64,000 bases of DNA from Streptomyces albiflavescens (GTDB lineage: Bacteria; Actinomycetota; Actinomycetes; Streptomycetales; Streptomycetaceae). The stretch spans positions 1,077,572-1,141,571 of the forward strand of contig NZ_BMMM01000001.1 of assembly GCF_014645835.1 (NCBI RefSeq). The letters run 5' to 3'. Positions 1 through 8,313 of the stretch are shown one piece after another (within the stretch, counting starts at the first letter, position 1; every line of letters begins with the position of its first letter). Position numbers and translations under genes: made by a program. The notes beneath the pieces are model-generated. The model did not search any database. It was not told the DNA's origin and was given only the letters and a program-made list of their open reading frames with translations.

Positions 1-438
1 GACATCCGCGATCACGATGTCGGCGGAGTCGGGCGCGACGGCTTCGAGCCAGGCACGGGCGTCCGCGGCGTGCACGGTGATGCCCGAGTCGTCGGGTACC
101 GGCAGATGCTCTTCGACCAGGGACAGCAGACCGCGGTCGGCCTCCACCACGTCCTGCCGCGAACCGGGCCGGGTCGCGGCGACATAGCGAGGCAGGGTGA
201 GCGCCCCTCCGCCGAGGTGCAGCACGTCCAGGGCCGCCCCCGGTTCCACCACCGTGTCCAGCACATGCCCGAGCCGTCGCGCGTACTCGAACTCCAGATG
301 CGTCGGCGCGTCCAGATCGACATACGACTGGGGCGCCCCGTCCACCGTCAGCAGCCATGCCCGCTTCCGGTCGACGTCCGGCATCAGCTTGGCGGTCCCG
401 TGATCCACGGCCCGTGTCACGGGTATCGGTTCGTCCAC
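1..438 (-). CDS. Spermidine synthase-like SAM-binding protein (partial)
   Basis: The first 146 codons are visible; the 3' end lies beyond the left edge. The GTG start at 438 gives VDEPIPVTRA. The visible part has a short beta-rich N-terminus and then a class I SAM-type loop (LHLGGGALTLPRY, about residues 75-87) followed by an acidic strand end (VVEAD), as in polyamine aminopropyltransferase-like proteins that Streptomyces carry as stand-alone spermidine synthase homologues. The acceptor substrate cannot be judged without the C-terminus. The family call is moderately sure; true spermidine synthesis is only one possibility. Confidence 0.7.
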   Translation of the reverse strand, partial: MDEPIPVTRAVDHGTAKLMPDVDRKRAWLLTVDGAPQSYVDLDAPTHLEFEYARRLGHVLDTVVEPGAALDVLHLGGGALTLPRYVAATRPGSRQDVVEADRGLLSLVEEHLPVPDDSGITVHAADARAWLEAVAPDSADIVIADV

Positions 439-526
439 GGGTCCATTGTGCCGTCATACCTGCCGAGGCGGCCTGGCCCTCGTCTCCGTGCCCGTCCCAG
501 TCCCCGTCCCCGTGGCGACTCCCGTC

Positions 527-1369
527 TCACCCCTGCCACACCTCGGCGGCTTCCGCCGCGTGTATCGCGGCCTGTTTCCGTCCGGCGCGTGCCGCGGCGG
601 CCCTGACCGAGAGGTCCAGCGGGTTGCGGCCGAAGGACTGCTTTGCGGTGCGATCCGGTGTGATGACCGTGACCTTGGCGCCGTGCTCAGTGAGCCTGCG
701 GCCCTGCTCGGCGGCCGAGGCCAAAGGGCCGCCGCCCGCCGCGACGGGAGCCAGGACGACCACGCGCGCGTACCCGGCGGCGAGGTGGGCGTTGGCCGGT
801 GAATGGGTGCCGCCGTCCATCCAGCGGCGGCCGTCGATCGTGACCGGCGGCCACGCTCCCGGCACCGCGCAGCTCGCGGCCATGGCGTCCACGAGCGGCA
901 CCGCGCTGTCCTTGTCGAAGACGCGCAGCTCGCCGGTGGCCGTGTCGACGGCGGGCATGCGCAGCGACCGCGCCGGCCACTCGGGCGAGGCGAGTCTGCT
1001 CTCGATCGCGTAGCGACGCGACGCCTCGTCCGGAGTGCGCGCCGCCAGTGCCATCCGGCCGATCTTCCGGCCGTAGTCCTCGGGGGTGCGTGAGGTCAGC
1101 GTCGCCCAGGCATAGCGAGCGTAGGCGCCCACGCCCAGGCGCCCGCTCAGCTCGCCGCTCTGCGGGCCGAGTTGGCGCTGGTACAGCTCCAGGAGGGTCA
1201 GCCGGCCCGAGGCGAGCTGAGCGCCCACGGACGAGCCCGCCGACGTACCGATCACCACATCGGCGTCGCTCAGGTCGACGCCCGACTCCAGGAGCCCGTA
1301 CAGCATTCCGGCGAGCCAGCCGATCCCCCCGCTGCCCCCGCCGCCGAGCACAAGTGCCTTGTCCCCCAT
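527..1369 (-). CDS. Patatin-like phospholipase family protein
   Basis: A 280-aa serine hydrolase of the patatin fold. Visible motifs are the glycine-rich oxyanion loop GGGGSGGIGWLAG (residues 9-21), the nucleophile elbow GTSAG (41-45, Ser43) and the later DGG of the catalytic dyad (WMDGGTHSPANA). These predict lipid acyl-ester hydrolysis in the cytoplasm or at the membrane face. There is no signal peptide. The ATG at 1369 begins MGDKALVLGGGG directly before the first strand, as is usual in the family. It stands alone on the minus strand, downstream of tuf3. The natural lipid substrate is unknown. Confidence 0.88.
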   Translation of the reverse strand: MGDKALVLGGGGSGGIGWLAGMLYGLLESGVDLSDADVVIGTSAGSSVGAQLASGRLTLLELYQRQLGPQSGELSGRLGVGAYARYAWATLTSRTPEDYGRKIGRMALAARTPDEASRRYAIESRLASPEWPARSLRMPAVDTATGELRVFDKDSAVPLVDAMAASCAVPGAWPPVTIDGRRWMDGGTHSPANAHLAAGYARVVVLAPVAAGGGPLASAAEQGRRLTEHGAKVTVITPDRTAKQSFGRNPLDLSVRAAAARAGRKQAAIHAAEAAEVWQG

Positions 1370-1494
1370 GGCTTTCCCACCCTTCAGCGCCCCTGACGCC
1401 CCCGTCTGCGACCAGTCTCGCGCACGGCACTGACATCGGTACGAGCGGGTGCCCACCCCTCTCGGGGCGGGCACCCGTGTCCCTCGACCGCCGC

Positions 1495-2664
1495 TCAGCC
1501 GACCGACGTCACCGTCCCGGCGCCGACCGTCCGGCCGCCCTCGCGGATCGCGAAGCCCAGGCCGGGCTCCAGCGGGACCTCGCGCCCGAGCTCCACGGTC
1601 ATCGTGACGGTGTCGCCGGGCCGGGCGACCGCCGTCTCGCCGAGGTCGACATCGCCGACCACGTCCGCGGTGCGGATGTAGAACTGCGGGCGGTACCCGG
1701 TGGAGACGGGTGTCGTGCGTCCGCCCTCGCGCGTCGACAGGACGTACACCTGCGCCGCGAAACGGCGACTGGGTACGACACTGCCGGGCGCGGCCACGAT
1801 GTGCCCGCGTCGCACCGCGTCGCGCGGTACGCCGCGCAGCAGCAGCGCCACGTTGTCCCCGGCCTGCGCCTCCTCCATGGGCTTGCCGAAGGTCTCCAGA
1901 CCGGTGACCACCGTGTCGACGGCGGCGCCGAGCACTTCGACACGGTCGCCGACCCGGATCGTGCCGCGCTCCACGGCACCGGTGACGACCGTCCCGCGGC
2001 CCGTGATCGTGAGCACGTTCTCGACCGGCAACAGGAACGGCGCGTCGAGATACCGCTCGGGCATCGGCACATAGGTGTCGACCGCGTCGAGCAGCGCGTC
2101 GATCGCCGCCGTCCAACGGGGGTCGCCCTCAAGGGCCTTGAGGCCGGACACCCGTACGACGGGTACGGCATCGCCCCCGTAGCCGTGCGCGGAGAGCAGT
2201 TCCCTGACCTCCAGCTCCACGAGGTCGGTGAGCTCCTCGTCGCCCGCGTCGGCCTTGTTGAGGGCGACGACGATGTGGTCGACGCCCACCTGGCGGGCGA
2301 GCAGCACGTGCTCGGCGGTCTGCGGCATGATCCCGTCGAGCGCCGAGACGACGAGGATCGCCCCGTCGAGCTGGGCCGCGCCCGTGACCATGTTCTTGAC
2401 GTAGTCGGCATGGCCCGGCATGTCCACGTGCGCGTAGTGCCGGGTGTCGGTCTCGTACTCGACATGCGCGATGTTGATGGTGATGCCGCGCGCGGCCTCC
2501 TCCGGCGCACGGTCGATCCGGTCGAACGGAACGAAGGTGCCGGAGCCGCGCTCGGCGAGGACCTTGGTGATGGCGGCGGTCAGGGTGGTCTTGCCGTGGT
2601 CGACGTGACCCATCGTGCCGATGTTCAGGTGCGGTTTGGTGCGCACGTAAGCGGTCTTGGACAT
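1495..2664 (-). CDS. tuf3: Divergent elongation factor Tu (Tuf3 type)
   Basis: A 389-aa EF-Tu carrying aminoacyl-tRNA to the ribosome. All GTPase motifs are present: GHVDHGKT (19-26), GITIN (60-64), DMPGH (81-85; DCPGH in ordinary EF-Tu) and NKAD (136-139; NKCD in ordinary EF-Tu), followed by the two beta-barrel domains. The many substitutions and isolation from the str ribosomal operon fit the second EF-Tu of Streptomyces, tuf3, which is reported to be induced under amino-acid starvation. The ATG at 2664 is preceded by GAGGT. The reading frame stays open upstream through a repeat tract, but the protein begins at MSKTAYV as in the family. About 380 bases of leader hold a 33-codon ORF and a 9-bp repeat array. 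Confidence 0.93.
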   Translation of the reverse strand: MSKTAYVRTKPHLNIGTMGHVDHGKTTLTAAITKVLAERGSGTFVPFDRIDRAPEEAARGITINIAHVEYETDTRHYAHVDMPGHADYVKNMVTGAAQLDGAILVVSALDGIMPQTAEHVLLARQVGVDHIVVALNKADAGDEELTDLVELEVRELLSAHGYGGDAVPVVRVSGLKALEGDPRWTAAIDALLDAVDTYVPMPERYLDAPFLLPVENVLTITGRGTVVTGAVERGTIRVGDRVEVLGAAVDTVVTGLETFGKPMEEAQAGDNVALLLRGVPRDAVRRGHIVAAPGSVVPSRRFAAQVYVLSTREGGRTTPVSTGYRPQFYIRTADVVGDVDLGETAVARPGDTVTMTVELGREVPLEPGLGFAIREGGRTVGAGTVTSVG

Positions 2665-2794
2665 GGCTGTACCTCGAAGCCTCTTCAGTGTCAGCGGAAC
2701 TGAGTGATGGCCCCGGCGCACACGGGCCGGGACGGGAACCCCAAGGACTTGCCGACCCTCCCCCTGCGGGGTCCGCCGGACGATCCGGGAAGGG

Positions 2795-2896
2795 TCAGCT
2801 TCGGGCGCCGTCGACGGCGGCCACGATGATCGGGACGGCAGCCTTCGGGGCATCCGCGACTGCGGATGCTGCGAGGAGGAAGGCGTACCGGAACAT
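2795..2896 (-). CDS. Possible 33-aa leader ORF upstream of tuf3
   Basis: An ATG-to-TGA frame reads [20 protein letters not shown] and continues with a hydrophobic PIIVAAVD segment. It lies in the long region between the alkylation-repair gene and tuf3, on the tuf3 strand, and ends 130 bases before the tuf3 start. No convincing Shine-Dalgarno sequence precedes it. It could be a leader peptide, a small membrane peptide or chance. I cannot assign a function. Confidence 0.25.
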   Translation of the reverse strand: MFRYAFLLAASAVADAPKAAVPIIVAAVDGARS

Positions 2897-2990
2897 GAGG
2901 AGATCATCGCCGACGCGTCCGCCCACGTCGAATGGTTTTCCGCGCCCGGGAGTCGGGGGCTTCGGGCGGTGCGTCCGGGTACTGAAGGTG

Positions 2991-3053
2991 CTTCAGGTGC
3001 TTCAGGTGCTTCAGGTGCTTCAGGTGCTTCAGGTGCTTCAGGTGCTTCAGGTG
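2991..3053. repeat. Seven perfect copies of a 9-bp tandem repeat
   Basis: CTTCAGGTG is repeated seven times without a mismatch, with a degenerate eighth copy (CTGAAGGTG) at 2982-2990. The rightmost copy contains the TGA stop of the alkylation-repair gene (3047-3049), and every copy offers the same stop in that frame, so gain or loss of units leaves the protein unchanged. The tract lies about 330 bases upstream of tuf3. Confidence 0.95.
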
Positions 3054-3781
3054 CCGATGTTCTTGAGCGCCTCACGCACGGACAGCGGCGCGAGCCTCCC
3101 CCGCTCCCGGGCGACGAAGTCCCGTACCGCCTGCGGGTCCGTCTTCGCGTACTCGCGCAGACACCAGCCGATCGCCTTGCGGATGAAGAAATCGGGGTGC
3201 CCGGACTGGCGGACGCAGTACCCGAAGAGGCGCTCGGTGTCGGTGGTGTCCTTGTAGCGGAGCTGGTGGAGCAGGGCCGTACGCGCGACCCACAGGTCGT
3301 CGTCCTCGATCCACGCGTCCATGTCGGTCTTCAGCTTCGGATCGGCGGCCACCAGGCCTCCCACCACGTGGGAGGCGAGTGCGTCGACGGTGTCCCACCA
3401 GGGGACCGTGCGGACCAGGTGACGTGCCACCGGCAGGAAGCCCGACGACAGCCGCTTCACATGACGGCGCAGGTAGTCGACGGCGAAGTAGTGGTACTCG
3501 CGCTCGGGCAGCTCCCAGCAGCGCAGCGCGAGCGCCGCGCAGTCGGCCTCGTCGGGGCGGGCGATGTCCTGGAGGACGGTCCGCGACAGGGCGCGGCGCT
3601 CGGGCGTGGTCAGCCCGAGGAAGGGCGCCACATCCTTCATGTAGGCGCGCATCGCCCCGGCCCGTTCCGCGTCGGCGGCCGCGGCGTAGGTGGCGGTGAG
3701 CCGTCGCAGCACGGTGCCCGCGACGACGCTGTCCGGCACCTCGAACCGCGCACCTGACGTTCCGGAAGCTGTGACGCCCAT
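3047..3781 (-). CDS. DNA alkylation repair protein (AlkD-like)
   Basis: An all-helical protein of about 244 aa resembling the AlkD/AlkC HEAT-like glycosylases that remove N3/N7-alkylated bases. Typical segments are the aromatic [16 protein letters not shown] region, [12 protein letters not shown] (the WDxVD signature) and [18 protein letters not shown] near the C-terminus. The start is uncertain: ATG at 3781 (MGVTASG) is used, but in-frame ATGs at 3793 and 3808 are possible and none has a clear ribosome-binding site. It is divergent from the TVP38-like gene and its stop lies in the 9-bp repeat tract. Confidence 0.85.
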   Translation of the reverse strand: MGVTASGTSGARFEVPDSVVAGTVLRRLTATYAAAADAERAGAMRAYMKDVAPFLGLTTPERRALSRTVLQDIARPDEADCAALALRCWELPEREYHYFAVDYLRRHVKRLSSGFLPVARHLVRTVPWWDTVDALASHVVGGLVAADPKLKTDMDAWIEDDDLWVARTALLHQLRYKDTTDTERLFGYCVRQSGHPDFFIRKAIGWCLREYAKTDPQAVRDFVARERGRLAPLSVREALKNIGT

Positions 3782-3830
3782 GAGACGTACCATACGGCGA
3801 TCACACACATTGGTCGGTTAGTGTCGCCGG

Positions 3831-4649
3831 ATGCTCGATGCCACCACCCGCTCTGGGGGCACCGCCACGGCCACTCCCCAGGCCGCCGCCACGGAGCTCG
3901 CCGTCGCCACGGACCTGGCCGTCGCCGCGGAGCTCGCCGTCGCCGCACCCACAGTCCTGACCGCCGCCCGTACCGGCCTGACCGCCCGCTGCGCGAGAGC
4001 ACTGCTCTCGCCCTGGTCGAGGCTCACCCTGCTCGTGGTGCTGCTCGCGGCCGCCGCGTCGAGCGTGCTGCTCTTCGAACCGCAGCGGCTGCTCGCCGAC
4101 GGCTGGCCGCCACAGCTCGGCGGTGCCGCGGCGGCCGTCGCGTTCGCTGTGGCGTACGGGCTGTGCACGGTCGCGTTCGTGCCCCGGCCACTGCTCAATC
4201 TGGCGGCGGGCGCCCTCTTCGGCTCCCAACTGGGCCTGGGCACCGCGCTCGTGGGCACGGTGCTCGGCGCCGGCATCGCCTTCGGGCTCGGCCGGCTCCT
4301 CGGGCAGGACGCGCTGCGCCCACTGCTGCGCGCCCGCTGGCTGAAGGCGGCGGACGGACAGCTCAGCCGGCACGGCTTCCGCTCGATGATGGTGGCCCGG
4401 CTGTTCCCCGGAGTGCCGTTCTGGGCCGCCAACTACTGCGCGGCCGTCTCCCGCATGGGGTGGCTGCCCTTCCTCCTCGCGACGACGCTCGGCTCGATCC
4501 CGAACACCGCCGCGTACGCCGTCGCCGGCGCCCGGGCCTCGGCGCCGACGTCGCCGGCCTTCCTCATCGCGATGGGCTTCATCGCCGTGCCGGCCCTGGT
4601 CGGAGCGGTGGTGGCCTGGCGCAAGCGCCACCACCTGCGCGGCCGCTGA
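3831..4649 (+). CDS. TVP38/TMEM64 (VTT domain) membrane protein
   Basis: A 272-aa integral membrane protein of the DedA/VTT superfamily. After an alanine-rich N-terminal tail with an imperfect repeat (ATDLAVAAELAVAA), the core shows the re-entrant segment FVPRPLLNLAAGALFG, the GFRSMMVARLFPGVPFWAANY motif and a C-terminal hydrophobic helix ending in basic residues. Related proteins move or handle lipids or lipid-linked substrates across the membrane; the substrate here is unknown. It is separated by about 50 bases from the divergent repair gene. Confidence 0.85.
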   Translation: MLDATTRSGGTATATPQAAATELAVATDLAVAAELAVAAPTVLTAARTGLTARCARALLSPWSRLTLLVVLLAAAASSVLLFEPQRLLADGWPPQLGGAAAAVAFAVAYGLCTVAFVPRPLLNLAAGALFGSQLGLGTALVGTVLGAGIAFGLGRLLGQDALRPLLRARWLKAADGQLSRHGFRSMMVARLFPGVPFWAANYCAAVSRMGWLPFLLATTLGSIPNTAAYAVAGARASAPTSPAFLIAMGFIAVPALVGAVVAWRKRHHLRGR

Positions 4650-4718
4650 AGCACCGCGCGGTCACGGAGGCGCTGACGGCCTGGGCACCACCGCGGCCGC
4701 GCTGCACGGCCACCGGCA

Positions 4719-5888
4719 CTAGACGGCTTCCAGCACCATCGCGTTGGCGAGTCCGCCCGCCTCGCACATCGTCTGCAGCGCGTAGCGGGCTCCGCGGCTC
4801 CGCATGGCGTGCACGAGGGTGGTCGTCAGACGGGTGCCGCTCGCGCCGAGCGGGTGGCCGATCGCGATCGCTCCGCCGTGCACATTGACCTTGGAAAGGT
4901 CGGCGCCCGTCTCCTGCTGCCAGGCGAGGACGACGGCCGCGAAGGCCTCGTTGACCTCGAAGAGGTCGATGTCTCCGAGGGCCAGCCCCGCCTTGCGCAG
5001 CACCTTCTCGGTGGCCGGGATGACGCCCGTGAGCATCAGCAGCGGGTCTGAACCGGTGACGGCGAAGCTGTGCAGACGGGCGATCGGGCGCAGCCCGAGG
5101 CGGGCCGCGGTCTCGCTCGACGTGATGAGCACGGCCGACGCGCCGTCGTTGATGGGGCTCGCGTTGCCCGCCGTGACGGACCAGTCGATCTGCGGGAAGC
5201 GCTCGCCGAAGGCGGGGTCGTAGTAGGCGGGCTTGAGTCCGGCGAGTATCTCCGTGGTGCTGGCCGGCCGGACGCACTCGTCGCGGGTCACTCCCTCCAG
5301 GGGCGCGACTTCGGCGTCGAAGAGGCCGTTGTTCCACGCCGCGGCCGCCTTCTGGTGCGAGCTCACCGCGAAGGTGTCCATCTGCTCGCGCGAAATGCCC
5401 CACTTGGCGGCGATGAGTTCGGCGCTGATGCCCTGCGGCACCAGGCCCTCCGGGTAGCGCTCGGCGACGCCGGGCCCGAAGGGGTCCTTGCCCGCCGGCA
5501 CGTTCGACCACATCGGGACGCGGCTCATCGACTCCACACCGCAGGCGACGACCATGTCGTACGCGCCCGACATGACGCCCTGCGCGGCGAAGTGCACGGC
5601 CTGCTGCGAGGAGCCGCACTGCCGGTCCACCGTGGTCGCGGGCACCGTCTCGGGGAATCCCGCGGAGAGTACGGCGTACCGGGTGGTGTTCATGGCCTGC
5701 TCGCCGACCTGGTCGACGGTGCCCCCGATGACGTCGTCGATCAGCGCCGGGTCGACCCCGGTGCGCTCGACGAGGGTGCGCAGCGTGTGGGCGAGCAGCT
5801 CCACGGGATGGACATGGGCGAGGGAGCCGTTCGGCTTGCCCTTGCCGATGGGGGTGCGTACGGCTTCGACGATCACGGCGTCACGCAT
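4719..5888 (-). CDS. Acetyl-CoA C-acyltransferase (thiolase)
   Basis: A 389-aa thiolase for claisen condensation or thiolysis of 3-oxoacyl-CoA. The acyl-accepting cysteine is Cys91 in DRQCGSSQQA. NEAFA and GGAIAIGHPLGASG supply the active-site Asn/His, and the second cysteine is Cys375 in MCEAGG. The ATG at 5888 follows GAGAGGCATCCC. It is transcribed divergently from an HxlR-type regulator across a spacer rich in inverted repeats, so it is the obvious target of that regulator. Whether it works in beta-oxidation or synthesis cannot be told from sequence alone. Confidence 0.93.
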   Translation of the reverse strand: MRDAVIVEAVRTPIGKGKPNGSLAHVHPVELLAHTLRTLVERTGVDPALIDDVIGGTVDQVGEQAMNTTRYAVLSAGFPETVPATTVDRQCGSSQQAVHFAAQGVMSGAYDMVVACGVESMSRVPMWSNVPAGKDPFGPGVAERYPEGLVPQGISAELIAAKWGISREQMDTFAVSSHQKAAAAWNNGLFDAEVAPLEGVTRDECVRPASTTEILAGLKPAYYDPAFGERFPQIDWSVTAGNASPINDGASAVLITSSETAARLGLRPIARLHSFAVTGSDPLLMLTGVIPATEKVLRKAGLALGDIDLFEVNEAFAAVVLAWQQETGADLSKVNVHGGAIAIGHPLGASGTRLTTTLVHAMRSRGARYALQTMCEAGGLANAMVLEAV

Positions 5889-5933
5889 GGGATGCCTCTC
5901 AGGTCTTCGAGGTCAGGGAACCGGCTACTGAGC

Positions 5934-6031
5934 GAGTTCGTTCTTCGAACTCACTGAGTTTGCTTTTCAAACCTGCTAAGTGACTCAAGAGTAGCTCAGT
6001 GGGTTGGACAAACCAACCCACCCCTTAGACT
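5934..6031. promoter_or_regulatory. Divergent control region with three inverted repeats and a leaderless promoter
   Basis: Three dyads with identical 5-nt spacers lie between the thiolase and HxlR genes: GAGTTCG-ttctt-CGAACTC (5934-5952), GTTTG-ctttt-CAAAC (5958-5972) and GTGGGTTGG-acaaa-CCAACCCAC (5999-6021). The third overlaps the -35 TTGGAC (6004-6009) of a promoter whose -10 TAGACT (6026-6031) is 16 nt downstream. The HxlR ATG (6038) lies where transcription should start, so its mRNA is probably leaderless and autorepressed. Confidence 0.75.
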
Positions 6032-6037
6032 GGTGCC

Positions 6038-6499
6038 ATGAAGGACGCACGCCCCTGCTCGATCGCCGACACCCTCGCTCTCGTCGGCGAGAAGTACTCC
6101 CTGCTCGTACTGCGTGAGGTGTCCTTGGGCGCCACACGGTTCGACCAGCTGGTCCGTAACATCGGCGCCCCGCGCGATGTGCTGACGGCCCGACTCAAGC
6201 GGCTCGTCGACGCCGGCGTCCTGAAGAAGGTCGAGTACAGCGACCGCCCCAAGCGCTATGAGTACCGGCCCACCGAGGCCGGCCTGGAGCTGGTGCCGGT
6301 CCTGTGGACGCTCATGGCGTGGGGCGACCGCCATCTCCACGCCGACGGCGACCGCCCCATGGTGATCGAGCACATCTGCGGCCACGAACTCGTCCCGCAG
6401 GTCGTCTGCGCCGAGTGCGGCAATGAGGTGCAGCACGGCGATCTGTCGGCGCACCCACAGGCTCCGGGCTGGACGGTCACGGGCCCCGCGGCGGCTTAG
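6038..6499 (+). CDS. HxlR/MarR-like winged-helix transcriptional regulator
   Basis: A 153-aa protein of the HxlR family. The early ALVGEKYSLLVLREV, the FDQLVRNIGAPRDVLTARLKRL recognition region and the wing YSDRPKRYEYRPTEAG are typical. The C-terminus adds a short Cys-rich tail (HICGHELVPQVVCAECG), which could bind metal or sense redox state; that is inference. The start ATG lies 7 nt after a -10 box and a dyad operator overlaps the -35 box, pointing to autoregulation and control of the divergent thiolase gene. Confidence 0.9.
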   Translation: MKDARPCSIADTLALVGEKYSLLVLREVSLGATRFDQLVRNIGAPRDVLTARLKRLVDAGVLKKVEYSDRPKRYEYRPTEAGLELVPVLWTLMAWGDRHLHADGDRPMVIEHICGHELVPQVVCAECGNEVQHGDLSAHPQAPGWTVTGPAAA

Positions 6500-6560
6500 C
6501 ACGCGGTCCGGGCAGGTCTGAACGGTCCCCTTACAGGGCTGGACGGTCCCGCATTCCCGG

Positions 6561-6660
6561 CCTGGACAGTCCTGAGGACAGGCCTGGACAGTCCTGAGGA
6601 CAGGCCTGGACAGTCCTGAGGACAGGCCTGGACAGTCCTGAGGACAGGCCTAGACGGTCC
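6561..6660. repeat. 22-bp tandem repeat (four copies plus partial) between convergent genes
   Basis: The unit CCTGGACAGTCCTGAGGACAGG is repeated four times exactly at 6561-6648, with a decayed fifth copy overlapping the stop of the cupin gene and degenerate versions to the left (from about 6517). Each unit contains the odd palindrome GTCCTGAGGAC. The array separates the ends of the HxlR gene and the cupin gene and may act as a bidirectional terminator. Confidence 0.93.
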
Positions 6661-7375
6661 CCTTGTAGACGTCGAGCCGTCCGCACATCCCGAACCGGCC
6701 GTACGCGGACGGCTGCTCGGCCCGCACGACGGCGTCAGCGAGGTGGGACGTGTCGCCCCGTTCCAGGCGGTCGAGCTGGTCCCCCGTGGCCGCGGCGGCC
6801 GCCTCCGCTCCGCGGCGCCACCGCTCGCGCCACTCCGCGAGGCGGGGCCGCACCAGCGCGGCAGCGGCCCGGTGGAACGCGGTGAGCGGCTCGGGCCCGT
6901 CCGCGTCGCGCAGCGCCCGGTAGCCCTCCAGGGCGAGATCGCGCCGGGCCCGGGCGACCCGCGCCTGCTCCTCCTCGGTCGCGTCCGCCGGGATGACGGT
7001 CGCGACCGCATAGGTCTCGGGGTCGGCCAGATACTCCGGGGGCAGCGTGAGGACCGCGTCGCCCGCCTCCGGGAGACCGTTGTTCTGCATGAGGACGGTG
7101 ATGCGCAGGTCGTCCTCGTTGACGAGCCGGTGGATCGTGCCGGGCGTGAACCACGCGACCGTGCCCGGGACGAGCGGTGTGACCTCGTACCCCGACGTCG
7201 TCAGCGTCTGGACCGATCCGCGCCCGCCGGTGACGACATACGCCTCTGAACAGGTCAGGTGCAGATGGGGAGTGCCGCCGCGCACCCCGTCGACCGCGGG
7301 CCAGTCGTAGACGCAGAGGTGCGAGACGGCGACGGCTCCCGGGAGTCCGGTGAAGCCGGGAATCACGGCGCTCAC
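6650..7375 (-). CDS. Cupin-domain protein, last gene of sugar-type operon
   Basis: A 241-aa protein with a cupin core: TPHLHLTCSEAYVVTGGRG supplies the HxH...E metal ligands and PGTVAWFTPGTIHRLVN the second motif with its His. A helical C-terminal extension follows. The GTG start at 7375 overlaps the stop of the upstream DUF6807 gene (GTGA), so translation is probably coupled. Such cupins next to Gfo/Idh/MocA dehydrogenases often bind or isomerise sugar derivatives; the exact role is inference. Confidence 0.82.
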   Translation of the reverse strand: MSAVIPGFTGLPGAVAVSHLCVYDWPAVDGVRGGTPHLHLTCSEAYVVTGGRGSVQTLTTSGYEVTPLVPGTVAWFTPGTIHRLVNEDDLRITVLMQNNGLPEAGDAVLTLPPEYLADPETYAVATVIPADATEEEQARVARARRDLALEGYRALRDADGPEPLTAFHRAAAALVRPRLAEWRERWRRGAEAAAAATGDQLDRLERGDTSHLADAVVRAEQPSAYGRFGMCGRLDVYKGTV

Positions 7376-8313
7376 CAGGGATGCTCCTCCAGGTACTTGG
7401 CTACCTCCTCGCGCTCCCAGGCCCCCTCGGCGACGACCACCCGGTAGCGGCGGGTGAGCGTGTCCCCGGGCGCGAGCTCCAGTTCGTCGAAGAAGGCGAG
7501 CGAGGGGGCTACGGCGGCGAAGGGGTCGTTGCGGACGAACCAGTGGGCCGGGTGAGCACCTCGGGATCCGGAGTGGTCGTTCTCGGGGGCATGCGCGAAG
7601 ACGAGGGTCGCATGGCCGTCGGAGCCGTCGTGCTCCCCCGAGTACGCGAGCCAAGGCGCCTGCCGCCCCATCAGCTGGGGCCCTTCGGAGTCGGGCCCGA
7701 TGACCCGGCCGCCCCGGAAGGCGCGCGGGCCACGCCAGAACAGGCCCGTATAGCCTGCCATCTCCCGCCCCGCGGTGGTGGGACTGCCGAAGCGCAGTGG
7801 CTCCTCGCGGCGGTTGGTGACCGCGGTGGTCCAGGTCAGCGCCCAGGAGCCCGCCCCGGGATCGATGTCATGCACCTCGATGCGGCGCTGCTCGTCGGCC
7901 CACGGATCGCCGTCGTACGGATGCCAGGTGAGGCGCTCGGCGATGACCGCGCGACCACCGTCCGAGGCGACCTCGTCGAACGTGACGTGCGCCATCGACC
8001 CCACACGCTCCGGGAGTTCGAGATATCCCTTTCCGTGGACGTATGTGTTGCCGCCCCACAGGTTCTGGCCGGAGAGGTGCGAGGCCGTCATCTGGAGGCC
8101 CTTGTGCCAGCGGTGGTCGTTGGGCCGGTAGTCCGTGACGACGTTGTTCGCCAGCGTCCTGAGCGGATGCAGATACGGCTTCGGGGACTCCCAGGCGGCC
8201 TCGGGCCGGTAGACATAGTTCAACAGGTCCACGCCGCTGGTGACTTCACTGACCGTGACGCGCTCCCCGTGTGTGTGGACGAGGCGCAGGCCCCCCTGCG
8301 AGGACGTGGTCAC
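7372..8313 (-). CDS. DUF6807/PmoA family protein
   Basis: A 313-aa protein lacking a signal peptide, resembling the PmoA/DUF6807 family found in carbohydrate catabolic clusters of actinobacteria. Recognisable segments are RTLANNVVTDYRPNDHRWHKGL near the start and the GLFWRGPRAFRGG and HPAHWFVRNDPFAAVAPS regions. No biochemical activity is established to my knowledge. The GTG at 8313 overlaps the stop of the dehydrogenase gene and its own stop overlaps the cupin start, making the middle cistron of a tightly coupled operon. Confidence 0.75.
   Translation of the reverse strand: MTTSSQGGLRLVHTHGERVTVSEVTSGVDLLNYVYRPEAAWESPKPYLHPLRTLANNVVTDYRPNDHRWHKGLQMTASHLSGQNLWGGNTYVHGKGYLELPERVGSMAHVTFDEVASDGGRAVIAERLTWHPYDGDPWADEQRRIEVHDIDPGAGSWALTWTTAVTNRREEPLRFGSPTTAGREMAGYTGLFWRGPRAFRGGRVIGPDSEGPQLMGRQAPWLAYSGEHDGSDGHATLVFAHAPENDHSGSRGAHPAHWFVRNDPFAAVAPSLAFFDELELAPGDTLTRRYRVVVAEGAWEREEVAKYLEEHPW

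Noticed and set aside
2665..3075. N-terminal extension of the tuf3 frame by about 135 residues including an APE repeat
   Set aside because: It has no similarity to EF-Tu, crosses the 9-bp repeat array, and a good ribosome-binding site with ATG lies at 2664.
6561..6660. Possible CRISPR array
   Set aside because: Units are directly adjacent with no unique spacers, and no cas gene is present.
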